Of a stretch of DNA of 49,224 bases, positions 26,308 through 34,951 are shown one piece after another (position 1 is the stretch's first letter; every line of letters begins with the position of its first letter). The position numbers and the translations under genes were made by a program. This DNA is from an uncultured Acetatifactor sp. GTDB lineage: Bacteria > Bacillota > Clostridia > Lachnospirales > Lachnospiraceae. The stretch lies in the NCBI GenBank assembly GCA_910586515.1, contig CAJUGL010000001.1:82111-131334 (forward strand). The letters run 5' to 3'. A model generated the notes under the pieces. That model made no database searches, was not told the DNA's origin, and saw only the letters and a program-made list of their open reading frames with translations.

Positions 26308-28125
26308 ATGGAAAACAAAATCATTCAGGAAAGGCTTGCGGCGCTGCGGGTGCAGATGCAGGCAAAGGGCATTGACTATTATATGGTGCCCACCGCGGAT
26401 TTTCACAATTCCGAGTACGTGAACGACTACTTTAAAGTGAGAGAGTATTTCTGCGGGTTTACAGGTTCCAGCGGAACTCTGCTGGTATGGCAGGACGGGG
26501 CAGGGCTGTGGACGGACGGCAGGTATTTTATTCAGGCGGAACATGAGCTGGCAGGAACTACGGTAAAGCTGTTCCGGATGCGGGACGAAGGGGTGCCTAC
26601 CATCACGGAATTTCTGCAGCAGAACATGAAGCAGAAGCAGACCCTTGGCTTTGACGGCAGAGTAATCTCTGCTCAGGCGGGAAAAGATTACGAGAAGAAG
26701 CTGGCGGACAAGGAAATTTCCATAGTCTATGACAGCGATTTATCGGAGAAGATCTGGACGGACAGACCCGGATTTCCGGCAGGCAAAGTGACCGTGCTGG
26801 ACGAGGAATTAGTGGGCAGAAGCTTTGAAGAGAAGCGCCAGGATGTGATGAGCAAGGTGGAGAAGGAAGAAGCGGCCGGTTTCCTGCTGACCAAGCTGGA
26901 CGATTTGATGTGGTTATTTAATATCAGGGGATGTGATGTGGAATGCAATCCTGTGGCCATTTGCTACGCCTATCTCACAAAAGAGAAATCCGTTCTGTTT
27001 ATCCAGAAAAGCGCTCTGGACGACAAGGTTACGGCCTATCTGGAGAAGAAAGGGATCCAGGTAGAGGAGTATGGCAGCATTGTGGAATATCTGCAGAAGC
27101 TTCCCGCAGAGGGCAAAATTCTGGTGGATGACCGTTTCTGCAGCTACTGCCTGTACAAGACATTGGCGGAAAAGCAGAGTCTGATAGAGAAAAGGAATCC
27201 CACGGAGCTTCTGAAGGCAGTGAAGAATTCCGTTGAGCTGGCCAATATGGAAGTCATGTACTTAAAGGACAGCCTGGCCCTGACCAGGTTTATCTATTGG
27301 CTGAAAACGAATATTGGGAAAACGGAGATCACGGAGATTACCGCAGCCGATAAGCTGGAGGCTTTCCGCAGGGAGGCGCCCGAGTTTCTGGGGCTTTCCT
27401 TCCCCACCATCGGCGGCTATATGGCAAACGCGGCCATGATGCACTATGAGGCTACACCGGAAAGTCACGCTGTATTGGCGCCGGAGGGACTCTTTCTGGT
27501 AGATTCGGGCGGACAGTATCTGGGGGCTACCACAGATGTGACCAGAACAATTGCTCTGGGGCCTGTCAGCGACGAGATCAAAATGCATTATACCGCCGTG
27601 GCTGCAGGAATGCTGCAGATGACCAATGCCAGGTGGCTGCATGGCTGTACAGGGCGGAATCTGGATATTTTGGCCCGTCAGCCTATGTGGAACATGAACA
27701 TGGATTACAAATGCGGTACAGGGCATGGTGTAGGCTATATCCTGAATGTACATGAGGGGCCGCAGGGACTTACCTGGCAGTATTCTGATGGAATGCATGA
27801 GACAATTATCGAGCCGGGCATGGACCTTACCAACGAACCGGGTATTTATATTGAGGGCAGCCACGGCATCCGTATCGAAAACGTGATGGTGGCGGAGAAT
27901 GGCGTCAAGAACGAATACGGTCAGTTTATGCATTTCAGAACGCTGACATGGGTGCCCTTGGACATGGATGCGCTGGACGAGAAGTATTTGACGGATACCC
28001 AGAGGGAATATCTGTGTGCGTACCAAAAAGAGGTGTTCGAGAAATTGTCTCCCTATCTGAATGACGAGGAAAGGGAATGGCTGCGGAACGAAACCAGGAC
28101 CGGCAATACATCCTCCCGGTCCTAA
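26308..28125 (+). CDS. Xaa-Pro aminopeptidase (M24B)
   Basis: A 605-residue metallopeptidase that removes an N-terminal residue before proline. Two creatinase-like N-terminal domains (about 1-310) precede the pita-bread catalytic domain and a C-terminal M24 tail. Metal-binding residues are seen in LVDSGGQYLGATTDVTRT (two Asp), GTGHGVGYILNVHEGPQG (His), and the Glu of TNEPGIYIEGSHGIRIEN. The length and three-domain form match the eukaryotic-like aminopeptidase P group common in clostridia. It lacks a signal peptide and is likely cytosolic. A rho-independent terminator follows. Confidence 0.94.
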   Translation: MENKIIQERLAALRVQMQAKGIDYYMVPTADFHNSEYVNDYFKVREYFCGFTGSSGTLLVWQDGAGLWTDGRYFIQAEHELAGTTVKLFRMRDEGVPTITEFLQQNMKQKQTLGFDGRVISAQAGKDYEKKLADKEISIVYDSDLSEKIWTDRPGFPAGKVTVLDEELVGRSFEEKRQDVMSKVEKEEAAGFLLTKLDDLMWLFNIRGCDVECNPVAICYAYLTKEKSVLFIQKSALDDKVTAYLEKKGIQVEEYGSIVEYLQKLPAEGKILVDDRFCSYCLYKTLAEKQSLIEKRNPTELLKAVKNSVELANMEVMYLKDSLALTRFIYWLKTNIGKTEITEITAADKLEAFRREAPEFLGLSFPTIGGYMANAAMMHYEATPESHAVLAPEGLFLVDSGGQYLGATTDVTRTIALGPVSDEIKMHYTAVAAGMLQMTNARWLHGCTGRNLDILARQPMWNMNMDYKCGTGHGVGYILNVHEGPQGLTWQYSDGMHETIIEPGMDLTNEPGIYIEGSHGIRIENVMVAENGVKNEYGQFMHFRTLTWVPLDMDALDEKYLTDTQREYLCAYQKEVFEKLSPYLNDEEREWLRNETRTGNTSSRS

Positions 28126-28205
28126 GAGAAGCGAGGAGAAGAATACGGTTGTAATATGGGAGAACGCAAATAAGCAGATGAAGAGACGTTTTCCCGAAAG
28201 AGGCG

Positions 28206-28243
28206 GAGGCAGCGTATTTTGGGAGCTGCCTCTTGTCTCTTTT
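28206..28243 (+). terminator. Terminator after the aminopeptidase P gene
   Basis: GAGGCAGC (28206-28213) pairs with GCTGCCTC (28225-28232), an 8-bp perfect stem with an 11-nt loop, followed by the T-rich tail TTGTCTCTTTT. Confidence 0.75.
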
Positions 28244-28283
28244 GAAGATTTTTTGGTGTTTTAGGGCGACTGGGGGGCGGAAG

Positions 28284-28901
28284 ATGAATGATTATGTGAC
28301 CTATCTGGCGGAGGTCATACCGAAAAAAGACAGCCTGAAGCTGGTGAAGACAGAGGCGAAGAAATATTACCAGTCCAATTCACTGGAGGAATGCCACGAG
28401 ATGGGGTATACGCTATACCGATCGGATAATTTCCAAATCCAGGAGATAGGGGTGTTTCTTTTGGGATATTGCGCTCATAGATATGAAGATGCGCTGACTT
28501 TTCTGCATGACACCGTCAGCAGTCACAAGAATTGGAAGGTGCAGGAAATTTTTGCCATGGCATTTGACGCCCACTGCAAGATCGTGGGCTATGAACAGGC
28601 TCTGCCCCTGATTCGGCAGTGGATGGAGGATGACAGGGCCAATGTGCGGAGAGCTGTGGCGGAGGGATTAAGGGTGTGGACGAATCGCCCGTTTTTCCGG
28701 GAAAATCCCCAGATAGCCGTAGAGCTGCTCTCCGCCCGCAGGGAAGATGCCAGTGAAATTGTGCGCAAATCCGCAGGCAATGCGCTGCGGGATATCAGCA
28801 GGAAACATCCCGTGCTGGTGGCAGAAGAGCTGAACGGGTGGAATCTGTCCTCGAAAAAAGCACAGCAGGTGCATGAACTGGCGGGAAAATATATCCATTG
28901 A
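28284..28901 (+). CDS. HEAT-repeat protein, AlkD-like DNA alkylation repair family
   Basis: A 205-residue all-helical protein. The helices form HEAT-like pairs: WKVQEIFAMAFDAHCKIVG, then ANVRRAVAEGLRVWTNRPFF, then SEIVRKSAGNALRDISRKHP. This resembles AlkC/AlkD-type DNA glycosylases and their relatives, where the VRRAVAEGLR pattern is conserved. Whether the catalytic aspartate and DNA-contacting residues of AlkD are retained cannot be judged from reading alone, so glycosylase activity is uncertain. ATG 28284 follows a GGGGGGCGG purine run. An upstream in-frame start at 28233 overlaps the terminator and is unlikely. Confidence 0.75.
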   Translation: MNDYVTYLAEVIPKKDSLKLVKTEAKKYYQSNSLEECHEMGYTLYRSDNFQIQEIGVFLLGYCAHRYEDALTFLHDTVSSHKNWKVQEIFAMAFDAHCKIVGYEQALPLIRQWMEDDRANVRRAVAEGLRVWTNRPFFRENPQIAVELLSARREDASEIVRKSAGNALRDISRKHPVLVAEELNGWNLSSKKAQQVHELAGKYIH

Positions 28902-29005
28902 GCTGTGCTGCCGGGGGCATTTTGGACGAGGAAAAGGATAAACTACGGGCCTGAAAGAGAAGGATTCCGACGGGACAGGCGGTCCCCGGATATGGAGGAA
29001 GAATA

Positions 29006-30448
29006 ATGCGGCATGAGATGACTTACGAGGAAAAATACAGAATGATGGTGGATACCCCGGTGAACCGGCTGATTCCCCGGCTGGCTGTGCCTACGATTAT
29101 CAGTATGTTGATTACTTCTATCTATAATATGGCAGATACCTTTTTCGTCAGCCAACTGAGCACCAGCGCTTCCGGAGCGGTGGGAGTGAATTTTTCCCTG
29201 ATGGCAATGATTCAGGCAATCGGCTTTACCCTGGGCATGGGAAGCGGAAATTATATGTCCCGGATGCTGGGGGAGAAGTCGGATGAGAAAGCCCAGAGAG
29301 CCTGTTCTACGGCAGTGTATACAGCCTTTGTCTTCGGTCTTCTCCTGGCTGTCGCGGGTATACTGAATATTGACAGTCTGGTGCGGGCCCTGGGCGCCAC
29401 GGAAACCATAGCGCCTTTTGCCAGAGACTATGGACAGTACATATTGATTGCCGCTCCTTATATGACGGTATCCTTTGTGTTCAACAACCATCTGCGTTCT
29501 CAGGGAAACGCAGCTCTGTCCATGATGGGGATTACCACGGGAGGAGTGCTGAATGTGGTGCTGGATCCCATTCTGATCTTCGGTTTCGGCATGGGCATCT
29601 CCGGGGCGGCCATTGCCACCATTGTCAGTCAGTTTATCAGTTTTATGATTCTGCTGATGCTGGTGATCAGATCAGGGAATGTGCTGAAGCCTCATCCGAA
29701 GTATTTTACCATGAGATGGTGGGTGTATAAAGAGATCTTGTCCGCAGGAATGCCTACATTAGGACGCCAGGGCCTGGCCAGCGTGGCTTCCGTGCTGCTG
29801 AATGTGGCGGCTTCCGGCTTCGGAGACGCGGCGGTGGCAGCCATGTCCATTGTAACCAGGATTATGATGTTTATCAATTCCGCGCTGATCGGTTTCGGGC
29901 AGGGATTCCAGCCGGTGTGCGGATTTAATTTCGGCGCCAGGCGGTACGGAAGGGTGTTGGAGGCATATTCTTTCTGCCGGAAGGTTGCCTTTGTATTTTT
30001 GTTGTGTATGGCGGTGATCATGTTTGCCGTGTCTACCCCTATAATGAAGCTGTTCCGCAGGGAGGACGCCGAGGTGGTGCGGATCGGGGCCATGGCGCTG
30101 AAACTCCAGTGTCTGCTGCTGCCGGTCCAATCCTTTACCATTATCGGCAATATGCTGACTCAGTCCATCGGATACAGTTTCCGGGCTACGCTGACGGCCA
30201 TCGGCAAACAGGGGCTGTTCTTTATTCCGGCCATATTGCTTTTGCCGGGATGGATTGGGATACCCGGTCTGCAGCTGGCCCAACCTATTGCGGATCTGCT
30301 GACCTTTATTCTTACACAGGTGATTGTGGTGATGGTGGTGAAGGAGCTGCGCGGGATGGAAAGTCAGGAAGAGGAGGAAAAAAGGAGAGATTTTTACGCG
30401 GAAAAGGCATCGCTGACAGGAGATAAGGACGGGACCGGAATACAGTAG
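29006..30448 (+). CDS. MATE family multidrug efflux transporter
   Basis: A 480-residue membrane protein with about 12 hydrophobic segments in two homologous halves. It begins with PVNRLIPRLAVPTIISMLITSIYNMAD, the typical MATE start, and includes FNNHLRSQGNAALSM and later GFQPVCGFNFGARRYGRV, both conserved in the NorM/VmrA group. It would export cationic compounds using Na+ or H+. GGAGGAAG precedes ATG 29006. The hydrophilic C-terminal ~35 residues, rich in Glu and Lys, are cytosolic. The substrate is not inferable. Confidence 0.93.
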   Translation: MRHEMTYEEKYRMMVDTPVNRLIPRLAVPTIISMLITSIYNMADTFFVSQLSTSASGAVGVNFSLMAMIQAIGFTLGMGSGNYMSRMLGEKSDEKAQRACSTAVYTAFVFGLLLAVAGILNIDSLVRALGATETIAPFARDYGQYILIAAPYMTVSFVFNNHLRSQGNAALSMMGITTGGVLNVVLDPILIFGFGMGISGAAIATIVSQFISFMILLMLVIRSGNVLKPHPKYFTMRWWVYKEILSAGMPTLGRQGLASVASVLLNVAASGFGDAAVAAMSIVTRIMMFINSALIGFGQGFQPVCGFNFGARRYGRVLEAYSFCRKVAFVFLLCMAVIMFAVSTPIMKLFRREDAEVVRIGAMALKLQCLLLPVQSFTIIGNMLTQSIGYSFRATLTAIGKQGLFFIPAILLLPGWIGIPGLQLAQPIADLLTFILTQVIVVMVVKELRGMESQEEEEKRRDFYAEKASLTGDKDGTGIQ

Positions 30449-30497
30449 CGCATTGAACTGTTTTACGGATTCACGGTGAAAAACAGGGGAGAGGCAT

Positions 30498-31199
30498 ATG
30501 AAAAACAGGAAGAAGTGTGGAGTATGGACGCTTGTGATGGCAGCGGTATTGTGCCTGTCCGCCTGCGGCAGAAACGGCGCCGCCGGGGAGGCAGACAAGA
30601 GGAAACCGGATAGCGGCCAGGAAACCATGGCGGGGGCGGAAGCCAGAGAGGGGCGGGTACTTCTGCTGGAATGGTTCATGCAGTTTGAGGAGGTTCAGGT
30701 CCTGGAGGAGATCTTCGGAGGCGAGGTTACCTTTAAGGGTTTTCCTACGCCGGAGGGAACCAGCGGAGCCACCGCATCATGGTCCTCTGCCTATGCCATT
30801 ACTGCCGGGTCTGAGCACAAGGACGTGGCATGGGAGTTCCTGGAAACCTTTTTTACGGAGTCAAAGAAGCATTCCGGATGGTTTCCGGGATTAAAGAAGA
30901 ACATAGAGGACGGGCTTCTGCAGGCCATGAAGATCAATCACGACGGTGTGGAATACGGGGATTATATCGGGGAAATCGACGGAGAACCCTACACTTACCG
31001 GGCAGCCACTCAGGAGGAGGTGGACCGGATTCTGGCGTTGGTGGATGATATGGAGTCTCTGGCCGACCAGTGCGACAGGGAGATCGAGAACATGATCGTG
31101 GAGGAGGCGGAGGCTTATTTTATGGGGCAGAAACCGGTGGAGGATGTGATGGAAATCATTCAGGGCCGGGTGCAGATGTATGTGAGCGAGAAGCGATGA
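30498..31199 (+). CDS. Shortened solute-binding lipoprotein, internally deleted
   Basis: A 233-residue lipoprotein with a normal signal peptide and lipobox (LCLSACG, C23). After a short charged linker the protein resembles only the C-terminal part of family 1 solute-binding proteins: GFPTPEGTSGATASWSSAY, HKDVAWEFLETFF, then TQEEVDRILALVDDMESL and a tail ending EIIQGRVQMYV. Intact relatives are about 450-600 residues, so most of the N-terminal lobe is missing while the frame is kept. It is either a decaying gene or a small membrane-tethered protein with a new role. No permease is adjacent. A GGGAGAGG ribosome binding site is present. Confidence 0.7.
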   Translation: MKNRKKCGVWTLVMAAVLCLSACGRNGAAGEADKRKPDSGQETMAGAEAREGRVLLLEWFMQFEEVQVLEEIFGGEVTFKGFPTPEGTSGATASWSSAYAITAGSEHKDVAWEFLETFFTESKKHSGWFPGLKKNIEDGLLQAMKINHDGVEYGDYIGEIDGEPYTYRAATQEEVDRILALVDDMESLADQCDREIENMIVEEAEAYFMGQKPVEDVMEIIQGRVQMYVSEKR

Positions 31200-31226
31200 A
31201 TTTCTACTATACAAAATGAAATTACA

Positions 31227-31235
31227 TGATATAAT
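31227..31235 (+). promoter_or_regulatory. Extended -10 promoter of alaS
   Basis: TGATATAAT with no clear -35 hexamer, about 90 bp before the alaS ATG. The leader contains a small stem, TCCGG-actacag-CCGGA, and is too short for a T-box riboswitch. Confidence 0.5.
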
Positions 31236-31322
31236 AGATTTTGTACGTCCGGACTACAGCCGGATATCCATTAACAGACAATGGGGCCTGGCAGCCCTAT
31301 ACTCATACAGGAGGAAGAACAG

Positions 31323-33977
31323 ATGAAACCCTATGGTGTAAACCAGTTAAGAAGAATGTACCTTGATTTTTTTGAGAGCAAGGAGCACCTGAAGATGAAC
31401 AGCTTTTCTCTGGTGCCCCACAATGACAACAGCCTGTTGATCATCAACTCCGGCATGGCGCCCCTGAAGCCCTATTTCACGGGACAGGAGATTCCCCCCA
31501 GGCGCAGGGTCACCACCTGCCAGAAGTGCGTACGCACGGGAGATATCGAAAATGTGGGAAAGACTGCCAGGCATCTGACCTTTTTCGAGATGCTTGGAAA
31601 CTTCTCCTTCGGGGACTATTTCAAGCATGAGGCAATCCGCTGGAGCTGGGAGTTCCTGACGGAGGTGATTGGCATGGAGCCGGAGAGGCTGTATCCTTCC
31701 ATCTACTGCGAGGACGAGGAAGCCTTTGAGATCTGGACCAAAGAGATCGGCGTGCCCGCAGAGAAGATTACCCGCTTCTATCGGGACGAGAACGGCAAAT
31801 GCGACAATTTCTGGGAGCATGGCGCAGGCCCCTGCGGCCCCTGTTCGGAGATTTACTATGACAGAGGGGAAAAATACGGCTGCGGCAGTCCTGACTGCAG
31901 GGTAGGCTGCGAATGCGACCGCTTTATGGAAGTCTGGAACAATGTGTTCACCCAGTTCGACAATGACGGGCACGGAAATTATACGGAGCTTGCCCAGAAA
32001 AATATTGATACCGGCATGGGCCTGGAGCGTCTGGCCGTGGTGGTGCAGGACGTGGACAGCGTGTTTGACATTGATACCATGAAGGCCATCCGGGACCGGA
32101 TCTGCGGGATCGCGGGAGCGGAGTACGGGACGGATCCCGGGAAAGATGTGTCCATACGCCTGATCACGGATCATATCCGTTCCACCACCTTCATGATCAG
32201 CGACGGCATACTGCCGTCCAATGAGGGACGGGGCTATGTATTGCGCAGACTGATCCGCCGCGCAGCCAGACATGGCAGACTTCTGGGAATACGGGATAAG
32301 TTTATGGCAAACTTAAGCGAAACCGTAATCAACGAAAGCAGGGACGGCTATCCCGAACTGGAGGAGAAGAAGGCATTTATCCTGAATGTGCTCACCCAGG
32401 AAGAAGATAAATTCGACAAGACCATTGACCAGGGCTTAAGCATTCTGGGACAGATGGAAGAGGAGATGAAGGCGGCGGGAACAACGGAGCTGTCCGGAGA
32501 GAATGCCTTTAAGCTCTATGATACCTTTGGGTTCCCCATGGACCTGACCCAGGAAATCCTGCAGGAGAAGGGCTTTACCATTGACGAGGCAGGTTTCGGC
32601 GTATGCATGCAGCGGCAGAAGGATATGGCCCGGAAGGCCCGGAAGGTGACCAATTACATGGGGGCGGACGTGACGGTGTACGAGTCCATCGACGCATCCG
32701 TTACCACGCAGTTTGTGGGTTATGACAGGCTGCAGCACCAGTCGGGGATTACCGTGCTCACTACGGAGAGCGAGCTGGTGGAAGCTTTGACGGACGGCCA
32801 GATCGGCACTGTCATTGTGGAGGAGACTCCTTTTTACGCCACCATGGGCGGACAGAATGCCGACACCGGTGTCATAACTACCGCAGACGGCTGCTTCCGG
32901 GTGCAGGATACCGTAAAACTTATGGGCGGCAAGGTGGGCCATATCGGTACCGTTACCAGGGGTATGATCAAGGTGGGGGATACGGCTTCCCTGACTGTGG
33001 ATGCCGGGAGACGGGGAGATACCTGCAAGAATCACAGCGCCACCCATCTGCTGCACAAGGCTCTCAGGGAGGTTCTGGGCAGTCATGTGGAGCAGTCCGG
33101 CTCCTATGTGGACGGGGAGAGACTGCGTTTCGACTTCAGCCATTTTGCGGCCATGACCGCAGAGGAACTGGACAGAGTGGAGCGGATTGTCAATGAGAAG
33201 ATCGCGGAAAACCTGACTGTGGCCACACAGGTTATGAATATCGAGGATGCCAGGAAGACCGGGGCCATGGCTCTGTTCGGCGAGAAGTACGGAGAGGAAG
33301 TCCGGGTAGTGAAGATGGGAGATTTTTCCACTGAGCTCTGCGGCGGTACCCATGTGGAAAATACAGGTTCCATCGCAGCCTTCAAGATCCTGTCCGAGAA
33401 CGGCATTGCAGCAGGCGTCCGCAGAATTGAGGCCCTGACCGGGAACGGCGTGTTTGCCTACTATAAGAACCAGGAGCACATTCTGGAGGAGGCTGCCAGG
33501 GTGCTGAAAACTTCTCCCGCCGCGTTGGTGGAGAAATGCGAACATGTGCAGGCGGAGCTGAAAGCCCTCTCCTCCGAACTGGAGTCCCTGAAGGCCAAGG
33601 CGGCCAGGGAAGCTCTGGGAGACGTGATGGATAATGTGACGGAAGTGAAGGGAGTGAAGCTTCTGGCAGCCAGTGTGGACAATGTGGACATGAACGGACT
33701 CCGGGATCTGGGAGACCAGCTGAAGGCAAAACTGGGAGAAGGCGTTCTCCTTCTGCTGTCCAACGCAGGCGGCAAGGTGAACATGGTGGCCATGGCGACA
33801 GAGGGCGCTCTGGCAAAGGGAGCCCATGCCGGGAACCTGATCAAGGGCATTGCACCCAAGGTAGGCGGCGGCGGTGGCGGCCGTCCCAATATGGCCCAGG
33901 CAGGCGGCAAGAATCCTGCGGGCATTCCCGACTGCATTGCGGAGGCGGCAAAGGTTCTGGAAGGTCAGATAAAGTAG
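31323..33977 (+). CDS. alaS: Alanyl-tRNA synthetase
   Basis: An 884-residue class II aminoacyl-tRNA synthetase charging tRNA-Ala. The catalytic domain begins MKPYGVNQLRRMYLDFFESKEH and contains RRVTTCQKCVRTGDIENVG. The editing domain has HSATHLLHKALR and CGGTHVENTG, the zinc-binding His and Cys residues that hydrolyse mischarged Ser/Gly. The C-terminal oligomerisation/C-Ala domain ends in a glycine-rich GGGGGGRPNMAQAGG. ATG 31323 is preceded by AGGAGGAAG. The in-frame ATG at 31281 lacks a ribosome binding site. The length is normal. Confidence 0.98.
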   Translation: MKPYGVNQLRRMYLDFFESKEHLKMNSFSLVPHNDNSLLIINSGMAPLKPYFTGQEIPPRRRVTTCQKCVRTGDIENVGKTARHLTFFEMLGNFSFGDYFKHEAIRWSWEFLTEVIGMEPERLYPSIYCEDEEAFEIWTKEIGVPAEKITRFYRDENGKCDNFWEHGAGPCGPCSEIYYDRGEKYGCGSPDCRVGCECDRFMEVWNNVFTQFDNDGHGNYTELAQKNIDTGMGLERLAVVVQDVDSVFDIDTMKAIRDRICGIAGAEYGTDPGKDVSIRLITDHIRSTTFMISDGILPSNEGRGYVLRRLIRRAARHGRLLGIRDKFMANLSETVINESRDGYPELEEKKAFILNVLTQEEDKFDKTIDQGLSILGQMEEEMKAAGTTELSGENAFKLYDTFGFPMDLTQEILQEKGFTIDEAGFGVCMQRQKDMARKARKVTNYMGADVTVYESIDASVTTQFVGYDRLQHQSGITVLTTESELVEALTDGQIGTVIVEETPFYATMGGQNADTGVITTADGCFRVQDTVKLMGGKVGHIGTVTRGMIKVGDTASLTVDAGRRGDTCKNHSATHLLHKALREVLGSHVEQSGSYVDGERLRFDFSHFAAMTAEELDRVERIVNEKIAENLTVATQVMNIEDARKTGAMALFGEKYGEEVRVVKMGDFSTELCGGTHVENTGSIAAFKILSENGIAAGVRRIEALTGNGVFAYYKNQEHILEEAARVLKTSPAALVEKCEHVQAELKALSSELESLKAKAAREALGDVMDNVTEVKGVKLLAASVDNVDMNGLRDLGDQLKAKLGEGVLLLLSNAGGKVNMVAMATEGALAKGAHAGNLIKGIAPKVGGGGGGRPNMAQAGGKNPAGIPDCIAEAAKVLEGQIK

Positions 33978-33980
33978 AGA

Positions 33981-34008
33981 AAAGAAAAATACCTGATTTT
34001 TTTCTTTC
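33981..34008 (+). terminator. A/T-rich hairpin after alaS
   Basis: AAAGAAAAA (33981-33989) can pair with the TTTTTCTTT that ends at 34007, across a short loop. The stem has little GC, so termination would be weak. Confidence 0.35.
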
Positions 34009-34065
34009 AATTGGGCATAATGAGGGTGACACAGTTACTCAAAGGTAAAACGATTGGAGGAAAAC

Positions 34066-34845
34066 ATGAAAGGTAAGAGAGATAAAAGGAAAAAAATCAT
34101 CCTGGCGCTGGTGCTGTTCTTTGTGTTCATACCACTGCTGCCGGGCAGGCAGGTGAAGGCTGCAGGTTCAGGCCAGGGAGCTTTTCAGGAGGCAACGGAC
34201 GACTGGAATGTGATGGTGGAGAGACTGGAGACGGCCATCCGGAACGGAAAGGGAGAAAACGTAAATTTTTCTGCGGGAAACAGTTTTGCAGTGCCCACGG
34301 AGATTCTGGAAAAGTTGAAGGGAAAGAACGCTACCCTGGCCCTGCATACCAGTAACGGGGTCACGTTCAGCGTCAGCGGCAGGGATATCAGGCAGACAGG
34401 CTGGCCGGTGCGTGTGGAGGTGGGATATGAGCCTGTGGTTTCCGAGGCGTCCCTGCAGCAGGTTCAGGGTTATCCTGTGGTAAAGCAGTTTTATATGACG
34501 GAGAAGGACCCGTATCCCTGCCGGGTCAATGTGCACATGGCCCTGGGGGAGGAGAATTTCGGAAATCTTGCAATTCTGTATTATTATGATGAGAACAGCG
34601 ACAGTCTGCGGCCTGAAGACAGTTTCCGCATTACCGCAGACGGTCATGCCATCTTTGGGCTGAACCGGGGAGACGAGTATGTGGTAACCGTTATGAAGGG
34701 ATACCGGGTGGCTTCCGGCGACACGCTGTCCCATATTGCGGTAAGGCATGGGCTCACCCTCAATGCCCTGAGAACGGCAAATCCCGAAATTCATAATCCG
34801 GACCTGATCCGGGTGGGCCAGATGGTCAATATTCCCAATCCATGA
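34066..34845 (+). CDS. Secreted LysM-domain protein
   Basis: A 259-residue exported protein. A charged start (MKGKRDKRKK) and hydrophobic helix (IILALVLFFVFIPLLP) form a signal peptide ending near VKAAG. A middle domain of unrecognised family, probably beta-rich, follows. A C-terminal LysM domain (about 212-258; YRVASGDTLSHIAVRHGL ... VGQMVNIPNP) would bind peptidoglycan. No hydrolase motif was recognised, so it may be a wall-bound structural or accessory protein. ATG 34066 is five bases after TTGGAGG. A strong terminator follows, so it is probably monocistronic. Confidence 0.82.
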   Translation: MKGKRDKRKKIILALVLFFVFIPLLPGRQVKAAGSGQGAFQEATDDWNVMVERLETAIRNGKGENVNFSAGNSFAVPTEILEKLKGKNATLALHTSNGVTFSVSGRDIRQTGWPVRVEVGYEPVVSEASLQQVQGYPVVKQFYMTEKDPYPCRVNVHMALGEENFGNLAILYYYDENSDSLRPEDSFRITADGHAIFGLNRGDEYVVTVMKGYRVASGDTLSHIAVRHGLTLNALRTANPEIHNPDLIRVGQMVNIPNP

Positions 34846-34858
34846 ACGTGGCACAGAG

Positions 34859-34896
34859 ACATCCTTGCAGAACTTTTTGTAAGGATGTTTTTTTTT
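34859..34896 (+). terminator. Strong rho-independent terminator after the LysM gene
   Basis: ACATCCTTGCA pairs with TGTAAGGATGT, an 11-bp stem with one mismatch, around an 8-nt loop, followed by a run of nine T. It isolates the LysM gene from the MutS-like operon. Confidence 0.95.
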
Positions 34897-34951
34897 GCGC
34901 ACGGGCCGCGTGGGGTAGTGGAGAGGGACACTCTATTTGGAGTTTTATAGG

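Noticed and set aside
31200..31322. T-box riboswitch upstream of alaS.
   Set aside because: The leader after the likely promoter is only about 85 nt and has no T-box core sequence or antiterminator.
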